Source of the DNA: Spirosoma linguale DSM 74
GTDB taxonomy: Bacteria; Bacteroidota; Bacteroidia; Cytophagales; Spirosomataceae
Direction: 5' to 3'
Length of the DNA stretch: 64,000 nucleotides
NCBI GenBank assembly: GCA_000024525.1
Contig: CP001769.1
Span: forward strand, 3,443,001 to 3,507,000
Within the stretch, counting starts at the first letter, position 1. Every line of letters starts with the position of its first letter. The notes under the pieces are model-generated. The model saw nothing but the letters and a program-made list of their open reading frames with translations. It did not search any database and had not been told where the DNA came from. The position numbers and the translations under genes were made by a program. This document shows positions 18,400 through 26,464 of this stretch, piece after piece.

Positions 18400-19626
18400 T
18401 TGAACGTTCCTGTTTTTCTGGCCCGAAAAGTCCGTCATGCTCCGGAAGGAAGCTTTTCGGCTACTGTTACGCGCGTTGGCATCGCCAGTATTGCGCTTGG
18501 ACTGGCGATTTTGATTGTCGCCTTTGCGGTTTTGTTTGGCTACAAACGCACCATTGAGCAGAAGATATTTTTGTTCGGTGCCCACTTACAGGTCAGCAAA
18601 TTCACCAACAATGCATCCTACGAGGAAACAGCCCTCTCGCTCAAAACCACACTTTACCAGGATAGCACCAAAATTCCCGGCGTACGGCATATTCAGGCCG
18701 TTGCCCTGAAAGCGGGGATTTTAAAAACCCCCGAGGAATTAACGGGCGTCATTCTGAAAGGCGTTGGCAAAGACTACGACTGGAATCTGTTCAAAGAGTC
18801 ACTGGTGGCTGGAACCGTACCCGTGGTGGGAGCCGATACGGGCTCCGGCTCTACACAGCTCCTGCTCAGCCAACTCATGGCCAACCAGTTGAAGGTAAAA
18901 GTGGGCGATGCTGTACCGCTTTACTTTCTGGGAAACCCACCCCGCGCCCGAAAGATGACCGTAGTAGGCATTTACGAAACCGGCCTCGAAGAAGTCGATA
19001 AGACCATTGCCCTGGGCGATATTCGGCTGGTGCAGAAACTTAACCGCTGGGGTCCCGATTCGGTGGGAAGCTACGAGATTTATGTGAACGATTTCAATCA
19101 GTTGAATTTGACCGCCAATAATGTATTCCAGGCCATGGCACCCGATATGCGCTTAACGAGGGTGACTGATCAGTACCGCCCCCTATTTGACTGGATGCTG
19201 CTGCTCGACCGGAATATGGTTATTCTACTGGCACTGATTACGTTCGTAGCCTCGTTCAATATGGTTTCTGTACTACTCGTCTTGATGATGGAGCGTACTC
19301 CCATGATTGGACTGCTCAAGGCGCTGGGGGGAAACAATGCCCTTATTCGAAGGATGTTTGTTTTTGTAGGGCTTAATATGGTCGGCTGGGGGCTACTCAT
19401 CGGCAACCTGGTTGGGTTTGGCCTATGCTTCGCCCAGGAACGCTTCAAACTAATTCCCCTCGACCCCAAGAATTACTTTGTGAGCTACGTCCCCATCGCC
19501 TGGGACTGGAAAACGATTCTGGCCCTGAATGGTGCCACAGTGATTATGATTGGCCTCGTCCTCTGGCTATCGACCATTCTCATCAATCGTATTCAGCCTG
19601 TGAAAGCGCTGGCGTTTAAAAAATAG
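18400..19626 (+). CDS. LolE/FtsX-type ABC transporter permease
   Basis: A 408-aa inner-membrane permease of the lipoprotein-releasing/MacB type. One membrane segment lies at ~28-50, a large periplasmic domain at 50-265 (VRHIQAVALKAGILKTPEE; MTVVGIYETGLEEVD), and three segments in the C-terminal half (~270-300, 320-345, 370-400). The LolE signature MERTPMIGLLKALGGNN precedes the third segment. It probably extracts lipoproteins with a separate ATPase (LolD), which is not encoded nearby. The start is TTG at 18400 (MNVPVFLARKVRH), matching the N-terminus of relatives; no in-frame ATG upstream fits. An inverted repeat covers the leader, so translation may be limited. Confidence 0.87.
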   Translation: MNVPVFLARKVRHAPEGSFSATVTRVGIASIALGLAILIVAFAVLFGYKRTIEQKIFLFGAHLQVSKFTNNASYEETALSLKTTLYQDSTKIPGVRHIQAVALKAGILKTPEELTGVILKGVGKDYDWNLFKESLVAGTVPVVGADTGSGSTQLLLSQLMANQLKVKVGDAVPLYFLGNPPRARKMTVVGIYETGLEEVDKTIALGDIRLVQKLNRWGPDSVGSYEIYVNDFNQLNLTANNVFQAMAPDMRLTRVTDQYRPLFDWMLLLDRNMVILLALITFVASFNMVSVLLVLMMERTPMIGLLKALGGNNALIRRMFVFVGLNMVGWGLLIGNLVGFGLCFAQERFKLIPLDPKNYFVSYVPIAWDWKTILALNGATVIMIGLVLWLSTILINRIQPVKALAFKK

Positions 19627-19645
19627 GACCGCACGGGCGGCTCCG

Positions 19646-19743
19646 CGGGATTTTAGCAAGATTCGAAGGATTAAGCAGGATTACAGCCGAGGCTGAGTCA
19701 GTCAGCAATCTTGTTCTATCTTTTAAATCTTGCTAAAATCCCG
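19646..19743. repeat. 18-bp perfect inverted repeat between convergent genes
   Basis: CGGGATTTTAGCAAGATT (19646-19663) is exactly complementary to 19726-19743; the arms are 62 bases apart. Inside, GGATT-type words recur (GAAGGATTAAGCAGGATT). The spacing is too long for a simple terminator, and the repeated words suggest a dispersed repeat family. Confidence 0.8.
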
Positions 19744-19750
19744 GTTCAGA

Positions 19751-20584
19751 CTACTTCCGGTACGTGAACTTCAGTATGTACCCCTTTTTTCCATTGCCTT
19801 CGCTGGCAATGTACAGATCGCCGTTGGGGGCAAAGCAGATACCTTCGGGCTGACGAAAAGTTTTGGGGTCGAGCGGCTCAGAGTAAATGATTTTACTCTT
19901 CCGACTTGTGATCAGGAGTCGCTTGCCGGCCGAAGTCAGCATGTACCACTCTCCCGTTATCGGATGTACGGCAATGCCTGAGGGCTTGTAGGTCTTTGGG
20001 TCGATGCCTGCCCCTTTGAGTTGGTCGTCATTTAAACTCATGTCTTTAAATACAGCCCGATTCAGCAAATCGAATGAATACACGGCTTTATCGCTCGACC
20101 CCTCGCCATTTTTCACCGCAATGAGCAGGCGCTTTGTTTTAGGATCGTAACCAAGCCCTTCAACCTCGGTTTTTTTAGGTAGATCGGTTTTGGTTTTCCC
20201 AATCTGGGTTGATTCGGGCTCAAAGCGGGAAAGCGTACCGTTACTTTCAAGTACATAAACCTGCCCATTTACGTATTCGATCCCCTCGAAATCACCGTAT
20301 CCGCCAAAGCCAAAATCCTTGACGACCTTTCCTTTTTTGGTGTCGAACACATACACAACGGCCTCTTCGTCCTGCACGCACAGAAGCTGATCGTCTTTGT
20401 AATAGGTCAAACCGGAAATTTCCTTCAGTTCTTTGGGGAGACTATAGTTCTGATCAGGGGCATTCAGTCGATACGGAAGTTTAAACGCAGCCGCCAGGGT
20501 TCCGGCTTCGGGTTGCTCATTTGTTTTCGGTGATGTGCCGCAGCCCGCCAGCAGGATCACAAGGCCAATAAAAAGACGATTCAT
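19751..20584 (-). CDS. SdiA-regulated-domain lipoprotein (beta-propeller)
   Basis: A 277-aa lipoprotein: signal peptide with lipobox LLAGC (Cys16). The mature part resembles the SdiA-regulated family, a propeller-like fold, with repeated strands such as EISGLTYYKDDQLLCVQDEE, YGDFEGIEYVNGQVYVLES, EVEGLGYDPKTKRLLIA and QPEGICFAPNGDLYIASEG. It is predicted to be anchored to the membrane facing the periplasm or outside. Family members are sometimes described as phytase-like or esterase-like, but no catalytic residues can be assigned here. A TACATTTG -7 box lies 18 bases upstream. It stands alone between convergent and divergent neighbours. Confidence 0.82.
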   Translation of the reverse strand: MNRLFIGLVILLAGCGTSPKTNEQPEAGTLAAAFKLPYRLNAPDQNYSLPKELKEISGLTYYKDDQLLCVQDEEAVVYVFDTKKGKVVKDFGFGGYGDFEGIEYVNGQVYVLESNGTLSRFEPESTQIGKTKTDLPKKTEVEGLGYDPKTKRLLIAVKNGEGSSDKAVYSFDLLNRAVFKDMSLNDDQLKGAGIDPKTYKPSGIAVHPITGEWYMLTSAGKRLLITSRKSKIIYSEPLDPKTFRQPEGICFAPNGDLYIASEGNGKKGYILKFTYRK

Positions 20585-20601
20585 AACAGTCCGATTTTGG
20601 G

Positions 20602-20609
20602 CAAATGTA
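20602..20609 (-). promoter_or_regulatory. Candidate -7 box of the SdiA-regulated lipoprotein gene
   Basis: The minus strand reads TACATTTG, matching TAnnTTTG, 18 bases upstream of the ATG at 20584. No good -33 element is seen. Confidence 0.5.
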
Positions 20610-20726
20610 TGGATTTCAACCTACCCTACTGAGGATACAGGGGGCATTTACTAGAATATCTTCCTTACTTCGAAATCAGAATGGCGTCATTCAGATTCCT
20701 GAAACGGGCATTCCGCCGGTTTCTTT

Positions 20727-20756
20727 TTTGCTATCTACTGTATATACTTAGTTTTG
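20727..20756 (+). promoter_or_regulatory. Promoter of the LytS-type kinase gene
   Basis: TTTG (20727-20730), 18 bases, then TAGTTTTG (20749-20756): both elements of the Bacteroidota primary sigma factor promoter with normal spacing, 20 bases before the ATG at 20776. Confidence 0.65.
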
Positions 20757-20775
20757 TTTATAAACCGTACGCATT

Positions 20776-21975
20776 ATGTCCAATCGTCTGACGACTTCGC
20801 AAAAGTGGCAACTGGCCCTTAGCGTATTCGTTATCTACTTTCCAATTCGGCTGTACGTTAATGTGTCCACGCTGAACTGGTTACTGATGGCACGCAATGT
20901 GCCGTTCTGGATAGTAGAAACGATCCTGACGGTTCTGTTCTTTTACGCCTGGCTTACCGTTACGGAATGGCTGCAGCAGGTGCTGTTCAAGCGTTTCGGT
21001 GAAGGGTTCCTTATCGAATTTAAAATTCCCGCTCAGCTGGCTACCCTGGTCATAGCCTGTGCCCTGGCGTTGGTCTTTAACTTTGCCTTTTTTATGACGT
21101 GGCGTGGCCTCGATACTGCTCTTGAACGAAACTTCGGTGTTTATCACGACCAGGAAGTTCGTCCGCAGCGTCCGGTTCCAACACCGGCACTATTGGAAGA
21201 ACGACGAAAGCGTAGTGAACAGCGCCGACGCGTCAACAACGGCTTAACGGTTATGGCCATGCTGTCGGCTTTCTATCTGGCTGCCAATCGGCGGGCTTAC
21301 CGCGAGTTGGAGGTTGTTCAGGTACGCGCCGAACGATTGGAGAAAGAAAACGTACAGGCTCAGTTTGCCGCGCTGAAAAGCCAGGTAAATCCGCACTTTC
21401 TGTTCAACAGCCTGAGCATACTATCCTCACTGGTCCATGCCGACGCCGAACTTTCGGAGAAATTCATCGACCAGCTATCGAGGGCCTACCGCTACATTCT
21501 GGAGCAGAAGGATAATGAACGGGTCTTGCTGAAAACCGAACTGGAGTTTATTCAGGCCTACCGATTTCTGCTGAACATTCGCTTTGAGAACAAATTCGAT
21601 GTTCTCATTAACGTCCCCGAAGCCGACCAGACCCGGTACAGCATTGCCCCGCTGACACTTCAGTTACTGGTCGAGAACGCCGTTAAACACAACCGCATGT
21701 CGGCCAAAGAGCCGTTGAAGGTGCATATCCTGCTGGAAGGTGACTGTCTGGTTGTCAGGAACAATTTGCAACCCCGCCCCCAGTCCGAAACATCGACCGG
21801 TATGGGTCTGCAAAATATCATCACCCGCTACGCACTCCTTACCGACCGACCTGTCCGGGTTAGTGATAGTGAAGGTAGCTTTGTTATAAAAATTCCCTTG
21901 TTACTCAATGAACGAATGAATGAATCGGTGAGTGAGCGTAACAGTGTAACAACCGATATACGCACACACGCCTGA
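20776..21975 (+). CDS. LytS-type sensor histidine kinase
   Basis: A 399-aa membrane kinase. Three or four hydrophobic segments lie in the first 175 residues (about 12-30, 45-65, 85-108, 155-172). A coiled coil (175-200) leads to the His_kinase domain of the LytS/YehU class: His207 in NPHFLFNSLS, then LLVENAVKHN in the ATP-binding part and GMGLQNI as the G box. It should autophosphorylate and pass phosphate to the LytTR regulator encoded 58 bases downstream. A well-spaced promoter precedes it. The signal sensed is unknown; the membrane part has no extracellular domain. Confidence 0.92.
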   Translation: MSNRLTTSQKWQLALSVFVIYFPIRLYVNVSTLNWLLMARNVPFWIVETILTVLFFYAWLTVTEWLQQVLFKRFGEGFLIEFKIPAQLATLVIACALALVFNFAFFMTWRGLDTALERNFGVYHDQEVRPQRPVPTPALLEERRKRSEQRRRVNNGLTVMAMLSAFYLAANRRAYRELEVVQVRAERLEKENVQAQFAALKSQVNPHFLFNSLSILSSLVHADAELSEKFIDQLSRAYRYILEQKDNERVLLKTELEFIQAYRFLLNIRFENKFDVLINVPEADQTRYSIAPLTLQLLVENAVKHNRMSAKEPLKVHILLEGDCLVVRNNLQPRPQSETSTGMGLQNIITRYALLTDRPVRVSDSEGSFVIKIPLLLNERMNESVSERNSVTTDIRTHA

Positions 21976-22033
21976 AAGAGGCTTGCCATTTTATGAATAG
22001 AGCTTATTATTCGTCCATTCGTTCTATACGCCT

Positions 22034-22813
22034 ATGAACGTCACGATTATTGAAGACGAAAACCTGACAGCTAAACGGCTCGAAAGTTTGCTTCACAAAT
22101 ATGATCCTACCATAAAAGTACTGGCTCGTATCCCATCCGTAGCCGAAGCCGTAGCGTGGTTCGACGAAGCACCTGCGCCCATCGACCTGGTATTTATGGA
22201 TATACACCTAGAAGACGATCTTGGCTTTCGGATTTTCGAGCAAACGCAGCTAACAACGCCCGTCATTTTTACAACCGCTTACGATGAGTACATGATTCAG
22301 GCGTTTAAAGTCAACAGCATCGACTACTTGCTTAAACCCATTAATTACGACGAACTGGTAGCGGCTATCGAAAAGTATAAAGCCCTGAAGAAACAGTTTG
22401 GACAGCCAGCCTCAACGTCGGCTCATGACATCGAAACGTTGCTGAAACTGATTGGCAAATCAAAACAGACCGATTACAAAGAGCGGTTTATGATAACCGT
22501 CGGCACCAAAATCAGAAGCATCGAAACCGGCGATATTGCCTATTTTTATCTGGAAGAAAAAGTCGTTTTTCTGGTCACCAAAGATGGACTGACCCTTCCC
22601 GTCGATTATAGTTTAGATAAGTTAACGCAGATATTAAACCCACGGCAGTTTTTCCGGATCAGTCGTCAGTTTCTGGTTTCGTTACCCGCTATTCAGACCA
22701 TTCATACCTTTTCGGCGGGTAAACTTAAACTTGACCTGATCCCTAAATCCCGTCAGGAAGTCTTCGTTAGTGGCGACCGAATGACAGAATTTAAAGAGTG
22801 GCTGGGTAAATAA
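22034..22813 (+). CDS. LytTR-family response regulator
   Basis: A 259-aa two-component regulator. The receiver domain (1-120) has the acidic pair Glu7-Asp8, phosphorylation site Asp56 (LVFMDIHLE) and conserved Lys in YLLKPI. The LytTR DNA-binding domain (about 150-255) includes IAYFYLEEKVVFL and FFRISRQFLVSLPAI. It follows the LytS-type kinase gene and probably forms one operon and one phosphorelay with it. LytTR regulators bind direct repeats upstream of target genes; targets cannot be named from this window. The gene ends at a textbook terminator. Confidence 0.93.
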   Translation: MNVTIIEDENLTAKRLESLLHKYDPTIKVLARIPSVAEAVAWFDEAPAPIDLVFMDIHLEDDLGFRIFEQTQLTTPVIFTTAYDEYMIQAFKVNSIDYLLKPINYDELVAAIEKYKALKKQFGQPASTSAHDIETLLKLIGKSKQTDYKERFMITVGTKIRSIETGDIAYFYLEEKVVFLVTKDGLTLPVDYSLDKLTQILNPRQFFRISRQFLVSLPAIQTIHTFSAGKLKLDLIPKSRQEVFVSGDRMTEFKEWLGK

Positions 22814-22872
22814 ATCAAGGCGCGCTCTGTCTTCTCGTTTTTACCTGATTACTATCCCTAAACCCTCTCTTT

Positions 22873-22898
22873 GGCCTGCGGCAACGCAGGCCTTTTTT
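22873..22898 (+). terminator. Terminator of the kinase/LytTR operon
   Basis: GGCCTGCG (22873-22880), loop GCAA, CGCAGGCC (22885-22892), then T6. Confidence 0.9.
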
Positions 22899-22941
22899 GT
22901 AGCAGTCGAAAGGAATACAAGCAAGATCGGCGCCGAAGCCG

Positions 22942-22949
22942 TACCTTTG
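22942..22949 (+). promoter_or_regulatory. -7 box directly before the RluA-family start codon
   Basis: TACCTTTG ends 4 bases before the ATG at 22954. Transcription from this box would begin at or within the start codon. No TTTG is found at the -33 position. Confidence 0.5.
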
Positions 22950-22953
22950 CCAT

Positions 22954-23880
22954 ATGGAGAATACCGACGACAAGCCCCGCCGACAACGCGGCCAGCGTAC
23001 CGATGTCATACTGCCCGTTTCGGAGCCTGCCGAACTAATGGCATTTTTAATTGCCCAGTTGCCGCATAAGAACCGAAACAACATTAAGTCACTGCTCAGT
23101 AATAAGCAGATTTTGGTTGATGGAAAGGTGTTTACTCAGTTCAACCACCCACTAAAGCCTGGCCAGTCCGTTACGGTAGCGGCCAATCGGGCACCACAAA
23201 CATCGCAGTACCGCGGACTCACCATTCTGTACGAAGATCAGTTCCTGATTGTCATTAACAAACAGGCCGGGTTGCTGTCAATGGCAACCAATAAAGAGCG
23301 TGACCGGACAGCCTATGGCATTCTGAGCGAATACACGAAAAAGGAAAATCCCAAGAACAAAATATTCATCATTCACCGTCTCGACCGCGAAACGTCGGGC
23401 GTTATGATGTTTGCGAAAAGCGAAAAAGTGCAACGGTTGATGCAGGAATCCTGGAACGCAACAACCAAAGAGCGAACCTACGTGGCGTTGGTAGAAGGTA
23501 TTCCGGAACCTCCTCAGGGCACGATCACATCATACCTTCGCGAGAGCAAAGCATTGATCGTGTACTCCAGCCAAAATCCTGATACGGGCCAGCTTTCGAT
23601 TACAAACTATACGGTTACAAAAACCGGAAACGGCTATGCCTTGCTGGAACTGGAGCTGGAAACGGGTCGTAAAAACCAGATTCGGGTGCACATGCAGGAC
23701 ATTGGTCACCCGGTGGCTGGCGATGAAAAATATGGTGCCGAAAGCGACCCAATTGGCCGACTGGGCCTGCACGCCGAAGTACTGGCGTTTGAGCACCCGA
23801 TAACGGGCGTACCCATGCGCTTTGACGCCCCCATACCCAAATCGTTTTTGGCAATGGTCAAGGAACGCGAACAGGAGTAA
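22954..23880 (+). CDS. RluA-family RNA pseudouridine synthase
   Basis: A 308-aa enzyme that isomerises uridine to pseudouridine in rRNA or tRNA. Residues ~28-80 form an S4-like RNA-binding domain (NNIKSLLSNKQILVDGKV). The catalytic domain (90-305) has the motif HRLDRETSG with the catalytic Asp144, then GRKNQIRVHM and LHAEVLAFEHP. This matches the RluC/RluD group; the exact rRNA site is not predictable. The ATG at 22954 lies only 4 bases from a -7 box, so the message may be leaderless. It is separated from the upstream two-component operon by a terminator. Confidence 0.92.
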   Translation: MENTDDKPRRQRGQRTDVILPVSEPAELMAFLIAQLPHKNRNNIKSLLSNKQILVDGKVFTQFNHPLKPGQSVTVAANRAPQTSQYRGLTILYEDQFLIVINKQAGLLSMATNKERDRTAYGILSEYTKKENPKNKIFIIHRLDRETSGVMMFAKSEKVQRLMQESWNATTKERTYVALVEGIPEPPQGTITSYLRESKALIVYSSQNPDTGQLSITNYTVTKTGNGYALLELELETGRKNQIRVHMQDIGHPVAGDEKYGAESDPIGRLGLHAEVLAFEHPITGVPMRFDAPIPKSFLAMVKEREQE

Positions 23881-24006
23881 CAGGCTTTCAGATATAGTTA
23901 AACCCGCTTCGTTACTCTGTAAGAACACATAGCCGTCGGCTAAGCTTGTTATATAGTTGTGTGGCCAGTTTTGAGAGACTGACCACACCGCTATACCAAT
24001 AAAGCA

Positions 24007-24690
24007 TCACTTTATTAGCCGGTATTTGAGCAGTACCCAGATAGCCTCCACCCCATCCAGCCACGAAATCTTTTTCCCCTCAGCAATGGAACGGGGGTAA
24101 TAGTTAATCGGCAGCTCTTTAATCCGAATTCCCCGCTTGGCTACTTTGGCCGTTACTTCCGGGCAAAATTCAAAACGAGTACAATCGAGCGGAATAGATC
24201 GCAACAAGTTGGCGTCGAATACCTTATAGCACGTTGGCTCATCCGTAAGCCGCTGATTAAACAAAATATTTGTCAGTAGTGTAACCACCTGACCGCCCAC
24301 GTAGAAGCTGAAATAGGAATGCCGGTTTTCGGGGTTCAAAAAGCGCGACCCATAAATTACTTTCTCTTTTCCGTCGGCAATGGGTTTAACGAGTGCCAGG
24401 TAATCCTGCGGTTCGTATTCCAGATCGGCATCCTGCACAATGGCAATATCGCCGGTCATATGCTGAATGGCGGTCCGGATAGCCGCTCCCTTGCCCTGAT
24501 TCTTTTCGTGGAATATTACCCGGACATTAGGGACATCACTAAACGTTAACAGCCGCTCGCGGGTACCATCCGTTGAGCCATCGTCGACAATGATAATTTC
24601 TTTGTTTATTGGAACAGCCTGAATTTTTTCGAGAAGGATATCAATTGATGTAATCTCGTTATACGCAGGGATAAGAACTGATAGCAGCAT
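24007..24690 (-). CDS. Family 2 glycosyltransferase (dolichyl-phosphate-mannose synthase-like)
   Basis: A 227-aa GT-A enzyme. Motifs in order: LLSVLIPAYNE at the N-terminus, IIIVDDGSTDGT for nucleotide binding, GKGAAIRTAI, IAIVQDADLEYEPQDY with the DxD metal site, YGSRF and RFEFCPEVTAK. No transmembrane helix is present, so it is a soluble or peripheral enzyme that probably makes a polyprenyl-phosphate sugar. The start at 24690 is chosen over an upstream in-frame start at 24828 because it gives the family N-terminus and avoids overlap with the next gene. It follows a GT-C type membrane glycosyltransferase by 40 bases; the GT2 could supply its lipid-linked sugar donor. Confidence 0.92.
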   Translation of the reverse strand: MLLSVLIPAYNEITSIDILLEKIQAVPINKEIIIVDDGSTDGTRERLLTFSDVPNVRVIFHEKNQGKGAAIRTAIQHMTGDIAIVQDADLEYEPQDYLALVKPIADGKEKVIYGSRFLNPENRHSYFSFYVGGQVVTLLTNILFNQRLTDEPTCYKVFDANLLRSIPLDCTRFEFCPEVTAKVAKRGIRIKELPINYYPRSIAEGKKISWLDGVEAIWVLLKYRLIK

Positions 24691-24695
24691 AAAAA

Positions 24696-24703
24696 CAAAA
24701 GTA
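24696..24703 (-). promoter_or_regulatory. -7 box directly before the GT2 start codon
   Basis: The minus strand reads TACTTTTG and ends 5 bases before the ATG at 24690, so an internal promoter here would give a leaderless GT2 transcript. Confidence 0.45.
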
Positions 24704-24730
24704 ATCGAAAACAGGCGAACAATGGTGAGG

Positions 24731-26194
24731 TTACTTACGAACCCAGTACAGTAGCGGGAAGCGTGGGTTTTTAACTTGCACAAAGTTTTTTTGTAACCCT
24801 GCCCGTAACTGCCGGATAGCATAGGCATTGGCAGGATTATTCAGGGCAGTACTATCGTCGATAACGCTCGACCGATTCCCAAACACAACCATCTTCAAAC
24901 TCGTATCGGCTAAAGCGTGCTTGTAGGTGTCCGGATGCGACTTTATATAGTGTGTTGTCTGCATCTCCGTAAAAAAGAAAGGTACGTTTGGCTCCCGATC
25001 CGACAGGTAGTACAAGCTCAGGGCATTGTCAAACAGCAGGACTTTCCCGTTGGGTCCGGCCTGTTCACGAATGAAATCACCGGCCTCTTTCTCGCCCGAA
25101 TAATCGGCAATCGTCACGAATCGTTTGATCGCATCGGGCCGGTACAAAAACGCACTGATCAGTACCAGTATACCCACAGCCCCAATGCCCATGAATATAG
25201 ACCGGTAAGGTACACTGGTATGCCGCCGTTCGTACTGTCCTAACCACTTATCGGCCATAAAGCCCAGATGAACCGAGAAGAAAACGGCCGCCGGGAAGAA
25301 GTAATGGCTTGCCTGCGTTTTCAGCATGGCGATACAGGAAAAACCCGCCAGCAGCAACGCCAGCCAAAGGGCGGGTGTCCGCTGGTACGCGGCCCGGTAA
25401 GGTTGTCGTACCAGTAAACCGATCGACACCGCCAGCAGGAGCAGGAACCAGCTTAGTTTTATCAGGAACTTAACCAGAAAAATTGTATGGGATGGATAGC
25501 CACCAAAGGGATAAATGTACGTCCATTCCAGGTGAGCATCTAACCGGTTCGTCAGGTAAAAATACAAAGCGGAGAGCGCCAGCGGCAGCAGAAAACCCAG
25601 CAGCACCAGCATCCCTCTGACTACCATCGGCCAGAAGGTAAGCCGTCCGGCAAGCCATAAGAGCAGGATGAAAGCGCCGAATCCGACGACATAAAAAGCC
25701 GCCACACTCTTAAAACACATGGCAAGACCGAGCAGGACACCCGCTCCCAGCCATCGCCAGCCCGGCTGTTCCTTGCCGTCAGTAGCCAGCAAAAACGCAT
25801 TAAGACCGAAAATACCAATCCAGCTTTCGGGTTCCAGGAAATTCATTTCCATGAAAAAACAGCAGGCAGCCGTCAGCGCAGCCGTAATAAGGGCAGCCCG
25901 CTCCCCAAATTGACGAGCAGCCCGCCAGGCCGACAGTACACAACCCATTGCCAGCAACGTGATCAAACCCGAAACACTAGCATGGTTATACCCACCCAGC
26001 AGCGATAGCAGCACGTTGGTCGATGCGTAAATCAGGTATGACTTAGACGGAATGAAATCATATAACGAATACCCTTCGTTGAGCGAACGCGCAATGACCA
26101 AATATTCCAGCGCGTCGTAGCCATACGTTGAATTATAGGTAAACAGAAAGAAAACAGGGCAGAATAGGATAAGTAATAAAAAAAGTCGTGTCAT
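24731..26194 (-). CDS. GT-C membrane glycosyltransferase (family 39/ArnT-like)
   Basis: A 487-aa polytopic membrane protein with about 10 predicted helices from residue 1 to 360 and a C-terminal globular part (370-487). The first extracytoplasmic loop holds YGYDALEYLVIARSL, which fits the acidic catalytic loop of family 39/ArnT transferases, and FLEPESW lies in a later loop. Such enzymes move a sugar from a polyprenyl-phosphate donor to a protein or lipid outside the inner membrane. The downstream GT2 gene in the same direction fits as donor synthase. The acceptor cannot be read from the sequence. A -7-like box lies about 43 bases upstream. Confidence 0.84.
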   Translation of the reverse strand: MTRLFLLLILFCPVFFLFTYNSTYGYDALEYLVIARSLNEGYSLYDFIPSKSYLIYASTNVLLSLLGGYNHASVSGLITLLAMGCVLSAWRAARQFGERAALITAALTAACCFFMEMNFLEPESWIGIFGLNAFLLATDGKEQPGWRWLGAGVLLGLAMCFKSVAAFYVVGFGAFILLLWLAGRLTFWPMVVRGMLVLLGFLLPLALSALYFYLTNRLDAHLEWTYIYPFGGYPSHTIFLVKFLIKLSWFLLLLAVSIGLLVRQPYRAAYQRTPALWLALLLAGFSCIAMLKTQASHYFFPAAVFFSVHLGFMADKWLGQYERRHTSVPYRSIFMGIGAVGILVLISAFLYRPDAIKRFVTIADYSGEKEAGDFIREQAGPNGKVLLFDNALSLYYLSDREPNVPFFFTEMQTTHYIKSHPDTYKHALADTSLKMVVFGNRSSVIDDSTALNNPANAYAIRQLRAGLQKNFVQVKNPRFPLLYWVRK

Positions 26195-26236
26195 GGTACT
26201 CTAACTATTGCTCCCGGTGAGCCTTCAATAAACCGA

Positions 26237-26244
26237 CAAATGTA
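26237..26244 (-). promoter_or_regulatory. Candidate -7 box of the glycosyltransferase operon
   Basis: The minus strand reads TACATTTG (TAnnTTTG), 42 bases upstream of the ATG at 26194. No well-spaced TTG is seen. Confidence 0.45.
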
Positions 26245-26464
26245 CTGGATTACCAATAAGTCACCAGATTAAACAAATGTTTTTGTTGGCCGTTTGCTTT
26301 GTATCACGGCTATGCACTAAGGCCTTACTCTTCCAAACAGCTTTTATACTTTTTTCTTCACAACGTTATTTTTTGCCTTCGGCATCTAAAAAACGGCATT
26401 CAGCCAGATAGTTTTTATCCTATAAATAGAGCGTCTCACTTTTGAGCCGTTAATCTACAACCTC

